A stretch of DNA of 45,294 nt from positions 1 through 45,294 of the forward strand of contig JAUVZF010000029.1 of assembly GCA_030602705.1 (NCBI GenBank). Direction: 5' to 3'. The position numbers were made by a program, and so were the translations under genes. Each line of letters starts with the position of its first letter. The first letter of the stretch is position 1. The notes beneath the pieces were generated by a model that was given only the letters and a program-made list of their open reading frames with translations, did no database searches and had not been told where the DNA came from. The DNA is from Planctomycetota bacterium (GTDB lineage: Bacteria; Planctomycetota; Phycisphaerae; FEN-1346). This document shows, one piece after another, positions 41,633 to 45,294 of this stretch.

Positions 41633-42295
41633 TCAGCCGGCAAGCGGGTCGGCCACACTTGCCTCCGCAAACGCCTCGGCGCGGCGGCGACAACTCGCAC
41701 ACCTCCGGCACGGCGCGGCCTCGGCGCGGTAGCAGGACCACGTCAGGTGGAACGGTGCGCCCAGGTCGGCGCCCATTCGCACGACGTCGGCTTTCTTGAG
41801 GTCAATCAGCGGCGTCTCGACGCCGATTACAGTGTCCGGCCGCGTGCCGAGGTCGATCAAACGGTTGGCGGCGTCGTAGAACGCCGGGCGACAGTCGGGG
41901 TAGTTCGGGGCGTCCTGCTCGACGGCGCCGATGACGATCCGCCCTGCCCCAATCGTCTCGGCCCACGAGACGGCAATCGCAAGGAGGTTGGCGTTGCGGA
42001 ACGGTACGTAGGTGCTGGGCACCTCGCCCGGCGCATCGTCCTGCGGCACGTCGACCCGTGTGTCGGTGAGGCTGCTGCCGCCAATCTGTGCAAGGTGCGG
42101 GGCGTCCACGGCGAGCGAGCGCTCGGCGCCGAAGTGCTCGACCTGTCGGCGAAAGCACGCCAGTTCTTTCGCCTCGGTCCGCTGACCGTAGTTGACGTGG
42201 AGCATGGCGAGGCGGTAGCGCTCGGCGGCCCACGCCGCCGCCACGCACGAATCCATGCCGCCGCTTGCCAGGATGACTGCCAGGGGTTCTTGCAC
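41633..42295 (-). CDS. queC: 7-cyano-7-deazaguanine synthase QueC
   Basis: ATP-dependent conversion of carboxy-deazaguanine to preQ0 in queuosine/archaeosine-type base synthesis. 220 residues. PP-loop SGGMDS (11-16), YGQRTEAKELACFRRQ, NANLLAIAVSWAE, TPLIDLKKADVVRMG, and the zinc site C188, C196, C199, C202 at the end. Start is GTG 42295. It lies 36 nt after the dehydrogenase gene on the same strand, probably the last gene of the murI run. No other queuosine genes are in the window. Confidence 0.95.
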   Translation of the reverse strand: MQEPLAVILASGGMDSCVAAAWAAERYRLAMLHVNYGQRTEAKELACFRRQVEHFGAERSLAVDAPHLAQIGGSSLTDTRVDVPQDDAPGEVPSTYVPFRNANLLAIAVSWAETIGAGRIVIGAVEQDAPNYPDCRPAFYDAANRLIDLGTRPDTVIGVETPLIDLKKADVVRMGADLGAPFHLTWSCYRAEAAPCRRCASCRRRAEAFAEASVADPLAG

Positions 42296-42331
42296 CGCCT
42301 CGTCCTCTCGACCGCGTTTCAGGGCAACCTC

Positions 42332-43279
42332 CTATGGCCGGATGAGCACCTTGATGGCCTCCGGCGTCGCAGCATGTTCAAGGGCCGCGAGCGCCTCGTC
42401 GAGCGGATACTCGGCCGTGATGAGCGGTTCGACCTCAATATGGCCTGCCGCGAGCATCTCGATGGCTGCATCCATCGGCCCGCACCGCGACCCGACGACC
42501 GTAACCTCGTCCACGACGATGGGGGCGAGGTTCAGCCCGGCCGTATCGGCCACCGTGCTCTTCAGGACGATCTTGCCGCGCGGGCGCACGAACTCCAGCG
42601 CCATCGCCAGGCCGGCGGCTGCGCCCGTGCACTCGATGACCACGTCGGCCGTCTTCGACGGTTCGGCCTCGTCGGCATGGACCGCCGCGATGCCGAATCC
42701 GTCGAGGATGGCGAGTTTATCGGGCATCTTCCCGACGACCGTCGGCGCAAGGTCCCAGGCCTGAAACACCTGCGCCACGAGTTGTCCGAGCCGCCCGTCG
42801 CCCAAAACGATTATCTCCTGTCCGGGCTCCAGCGCGATCTGGCGGCCGATTTGAATCGCGGCGGCAAGCGGTTCGGCGAAGACCGCCTGCCGGTCGGAGA
42901 CGCTATCGGGAACCGGCACGAGGTTCGTCTCAGGCAGAACCGTCTGCTCGGCGAACACGCCGTCGCGCCCCTGGATGCCGAGCACGGTCCGCCGCCGGCA
43001 ATGGGTCGGCAGGCGCGAGCGGCACATGTCGCACGTGCCGCACACGCAGTTGATGCCGCCTACGACTCGCCGGCCGCCGCAGCGCCCCTCCAAAGCCGTG
43101 CCGACGAACTCGTGACCAAGGACGCCGGTGAACTCCATGTAGCCCTTGACGATCTCCAGGTCGGTGCGGCAGACACCGGCGAGACCGACGCGGACCCGCA
43201 CCTCGCCTTGTGCCGCCACGGGGTCCGGGTAGGCGGCATCCACGCCAACGGTGCGGCCGTCGAGGACGCAGGCCTTCAT
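42332..43279 (-). CDS. Zinc-dependent MDR alcohol dehydrogenase-like oxidoreductase
   Basis: 315 residues of the medium-chain dehydrogenase family. Catalytic zinc site Cys37 (GVCRTD), His56-Glu57 (LGHE). Structural zinc Cys80, Cys83, Cys86, Cys94. Dinucleotide-binding VLGDGRLGQLVAQVFQ, with GDGRLG in place of GxGxxG. Somewhat shorter than most (about 340-350). A sugar alcohol or threonine-type substrate is possible, but it cannot be read. It sits 19 nt after the HEAT-repeat lipoprotein gene. Confidence 0.88.
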   Translation of the reverse strand: MKACVLDGRTVGVDAAYPDPVAAQGEVRVRVGLAGVCRTDLEIVKGYMEFTGVLGHEFVGTALEGRCGGRRVVGGINCVCGTCDMCRSRLPTHCRRRTVLGIQGRDGVFAEQTVLPETNLVPVPDSVSDRQAVFAEPLAAAIQIGRQIALEPGQEIIVLGDGRLGQLVAQVFQAWDLAPTVVGKMPDKLAILDGFGIAAVHADEAEPSKTADVVIECTGAAAGLAMALEFVRPRGKIVLKSTVADTAGLNLAPIVVDEVTVVGSRCGPMDAAIEMLAAGHIEVEPLITAEYPLDEALAALEHAATPEAIKVLIRP

Positions 43280-43298
43280 GCCGGAATGCTCCGGGGGG

Positions 43299-44078
43299 TT
43301 ATTCGAGTTCGGCCTCGAGGGGGTCTTTCTTGAACAGGCCGCTGAAGAACTCGCCGATGCCCTTCGTAAAGTGCGGCCGGCGGCTCTTACCTTTCGGCAT
43401 GGGCGGCGCCTTGCCGTACCGTGCGAACGGCTGCTCGGCCGACGCCAGGTACCCGGTCCATGCCGGACCTTCTCGCGGCAGGTCCTGGCCCGTCATGTAC
43501 CTGAGGCTCTCCCAGGCCTTCCGGGCAACGGCCAGGCGGCGGTCGGTGAGCGCCAGCACGAGCGTTTCGGCCGCCTCTTTCCGCCGGAAGTACCGCAGCG
43601 CCTCGGCGGCGGCGATTCGAACATCCACGTCTGAATCGTTTTTCAGCACGCCGGCCACCGCCGCCATCCCTTCCGGAGGCACGCGGCGGCCCAAAGACCG
43701 GACGGCATCGGCGCGAACGTAGTGGTCCTTATCGTTGGTCGCCACGTGGGTAAGCGTTTCCAGAACGTTGCGGCCTTCCATCCTGGCAAGGCCGCGAGCG
43801 GCCGCACCGCGGACCAAGGCGTCTTCGTCGCTGCGTGCCACCAGACAGAACAGTTTGACGACCGATTCCTCCTTGAGCGCCTTGCGGTCCTTCGCGATGG
43901 CCTGGAGGGCCTCGCGGCGCTCGTCGGGAAGGTGGCTCTGAACCAGGGCCACCTTCGCGGAGGTCGGCATCGGAAGCAGTTTCGACTTGACCCACTCATC
44001 GAGGCTCGGATTCTTGCCGCCGCACCCCGCCAGGAGCACCGCTCCCGCCGTCATCAGGATGGCGAGGCTACGCGTCAC
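43299..44078 (-). CDS. HEAT-repeat lipoprotein
   Basis: 259 residues. Signal sequence with lipobox LLAGC (lipidated Cys19). HEAT-like helical repeats cover about 45-200: LPDERREALQAIA, DEDALVRGAAARGLARM, KDHYVRADAVRSLGR, DSDVDVRIAAAEALRYF. Such repeats form a scaffold for protein contacts. A membrane-anchored adaptor is inferred. The C-terminus (220-259) is basic with GKSRRPHFTKG. Start is GTG 44078 and overlaps the murI stop as GTGA. Confidence 0.88.
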   Translation of the reverse strand: MTRSLAILMTAGAVLLAGCGGKNPSLDEWVKSKLLPMPTSAKVALVQSHLPDERREALQAIAKDRKALKEESVVKLFCLVARSDEDALVRGAAARGLARMEGRNVLETLTHVATNDKDHYVRADAVRSLGRRVPPEGMAAVAGVLKNDSDVDVRIAAAEALRYFRRKEAAETLVLALTDRRLAVARKAWESLRYMTGQDLPREGPAWTGYLASAEQPFARYGKAPPMPKGKSRRPHFTKGIGEFFSGLFKKDPLEAELE

Positions 44079-44956
44079 GAAACGTCCTCCGCCCGCGCCG
44101 GTGTAGCCGGAGAGGCTGCGAAGAAGTCTTCCGGCGCGACGAGCGAGACCGGCCCTATCGGTTCGCCGAGGAACCGCGTGCCCACGTCTCGGAACCGCTG
44201 CGGGTTGTCGCTGACGAAGAATCGCACGTCACCCGGCCCGCCGGTTTCCGCCGCCCCGTCCGCCGCCAGTCTCGACGCCACCTCGCCGGCCACCGCCTCG
44301 GCCGAGTCCACCAGATGGACGCCGGGGCCCAGGATGTCGGCAATCGCGTCCCCGAGCAGCGGATAGTGCGTGCAGCCCAGGACGAGCGTTGCGACCTCGG
44401 CCTGCTGCATCGGGGCCAGGTACTGCCGAAGCGCCAACCGCACGATGCGGTCGCCCGCCGAGCGGCCCTCCTCCACAAGCGGCACCAGCAGCGGGCACGC
44501 CTGCTCCAGGACCGTGGCGTCCGGCGCCAGGCCAAGGATCGCCCGGCGGTAGGCGCCGCTGGCAACCGTGGCCTCGGTAGCGATGACGCCGATGGGCCGG
44601 CCGCCGCCGGCGCGCACCGCCTCGGCGGCCCCCGGCTCGATGACGCCGCAGAGGGGCATCGTGAAACGTTCCTCGAGCGCCGCTAGCGCCGCCGCGCTCG
44701 CCGTGTTGCACGCCGCCACGATGAACTTCGGGTCGTGCCGGCACAGGAACTCGCAGTCCTCGATAGCGAAGCGTGTTACGGTCCGTCCGCTCTTGATGCC
44801 GTACGGCACGCGGGCCGTGTCGCCGAAGTAGACGATCGACTCGGCCGGCAGACGCCGGCGAATCGCCCGGACCACGGTCAACCCGCCCAGGCCGGAATCG
44901 AAGATGCCGATGGGACGGCTCACGCGCTGTGCCCTCTGCCGTGACGGAGCGTGCAT
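44075..44956 (-). CDS. murI: Glutamate racemase MurI
   Basis: Makes D-glutamate for peptidoglycan. 293 residues. IGIFDSGLGGLTVVRAI at the N-terminus, YFGDTARVPYG, catalytic Cys83 in AACNTASA and Cys195 in LGCTHYPLL, as in two-base racemases. The C-terminal VDSAEAVAGEV is typical. ATG 44956 is chosen (a GTG is one codon upstream). The promoter at 44975-45002 gives a leader of only about 12 nt. First gene of the run with the lipoprotein, dehydrogenase and queC. Confidence 0.95.
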   Translation of the reverse strand: MHAPSRQRAQRVSRPIGIFDSGLGGLTVVRAIRRRLPAESIVYFGDTARVPYGIKSGRTVTRFAIEDCEFLCRHDPKFIVAACNTASAAALAALEERFTMPLCGVIEPGAAEAVRAGGGRPIGVIATEATVASGAYRRAILGLAPDATVLEQACPLLVPLVEEGRSAGDRIVRLALRQYLAPMQQAEVATLVLGCTHYPLLGDAIADILGPGVHLVDSAEAVAGEVASRLAADGAAETGGPGDVRFFVSDNPQRFRDVGTRFLGEPIGPVSLVAPEDFFAASPATPARAEDVS

Positions 44957-44974
44957 CACCCCACAAGACCCGTC

Positions 44975-45002
44975 ATCATATCGGCAGCGCGGGCCAAATC
45001 AA
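44975..45002 (-). promoter_or_regulatory. Promoter of the murI run
   Basis: TTGATT (45002-44997), 16-nt spacer, TATGAT (44980-44975) on the minus strand. Start near 44968. Confidence 0.55.
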
Positions 45003-45027
45003 GGCGTAGATCTGAGGCCGACGCCCC

Positions 45028-45105
45028 GTAGCGCCGGGCTTTATGCCCGGCGGCCGTTGGCGGCGGCGCCGGCCAGGATGCGCCGGGGATAAACCCCGGC
45101 GCTAC
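45028..45105. repeat. Dispersed GTAGCGCC palindrome-pair repeat, copy 5
   Basis: Same unit as 27-104 in inverted orientation, with the CATAAAGCCC-type half first. It lies upstream of murI, in the 338-nt end of the window where no gene is seen. Confidence 0.85.
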
Positions 45106-45130
45106 AACCACACACAGTAGCGCAGAGCGC

Positions 45131-45223
45131 GTGTGCCACGGCCGGTCTTGTCCGGCCGTGTTCTTGCGTGCGCCACCCGCCGCATGAACAACACACGGCC
45201 GGACAAGACCGGCCGTGGCACAC
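45131..45223. repeat. Perfect 31-bp inverted repeat
   Basis: Positions 45131-45161 are the exact reverse complement of 45193-45223, with a 31-nt loop (45162-45192). Each arm also holds its own palindrome (ACGGCCGG-TCTTGT-CCGGCCGT), so a long single hairpin or two small ones can form. Confidence 0.9.
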
Positions 45224-45224
45224 A

Positions 45225-45294
45225 GCGCCGGGGATAAACCCCGGCGCTACGGCCAAGCCGCAGGAAATCGTCCCATGCCAGAAATCGTTGCCAC
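45225..45294. repeat. GTAGCGCC half-repeat and window-end inverted copy
   Basis: Bases 45225-45276 are the exact reverse complement of bases 1-52. The following CCAGAAATCGTTGCC matches the sequence left of 31751 (GGTTTCTGGC), so the repeat unit extends further. Confidence 0.9.

Overview
The window is a high-GC bacterial fragment that looks planctomycetal (Planctomycetota, possibly Phycisphaerae). This is inferred from the SpoVG protein with an inserted zinc ribbon next to ispE, many secreted proteins of unknown function, a very long AsmA-like protein, and non-coding gaps filled with short palindromic repeats. There are no rRNA or tRNA genes, no CRISPR array, no intact transposase and no phage genes. 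Almost every long ORF lying opposite a gene is a mirror artefact of high GC.

Layout. 0.1-1.7 kb, minus: ispE-spoVG. 1.8-4.8 kb, plus: a VTT/DedA-type membrane protein, AMMECR1 and a secreted toroid-like protein. 5.0-6.4 kb, minus: folC. 7.0-17.1 kb, plus: a membrane protein overlapping aroB, dprA, a 26-residue basic peptide, a small hypothetical, pdxJ, a CreD-like protein, dapA, a histidine kinase with a CxxCH sensor domain, and a zinc-ribbon membrane protein. 17.2-20.7 kb, minus: guaB and transketolase. 21.1-22.5 kb, minus: a lower-GC two-gene islet (winged-helix-like protein plus TIR-like nucleotide-binding protein), the best candidate for an acquired defence module. 22.8-31.7 kb, minus: a tightly coupled run dapF, peptide-binding protein, two permeases, two ATPases and a secreted protein. 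32.0-33.7 kb, minus: SGNH hydrolase and PHP phosphoesterase. 34.0-41.0 kb, plus: a secreted HAD protein, a secreted carbohydrate-binding-like protein and the 1,587-residue AsmA-like protein. 41.2-41.4 kb: a consensus promoter followed by a candidate structured RNA. 41.6-45.0 kb, minus: murI, a HEAT-repeat lipoprotein, a zinc dehydrogenase and queC.

How it works together. Several genes serve the cell envelope: dapA and dapF supply diaminopimelate, murI supplies D-glutamate, ispE supplies isoprenoid precursors and the ABC system imports peptides. The rest is housekeeping for folate, shikimate, PLP, purine and queuosine synthesis and for DNA uptake.

The non-coding DNA is unusual. One 175-bp element has 14-bp terminal inverted repeats and a perfect 8-bp target duplication (33.8 kb), and a degenerate second copy lies at 41.4 kb. 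At least six copies of a GTAGCGCC palindrome pair are scattered about. The first 52 bases of the window are the exact reverse complement of 45225-45276, which suggests that the sequence stops at repeats.
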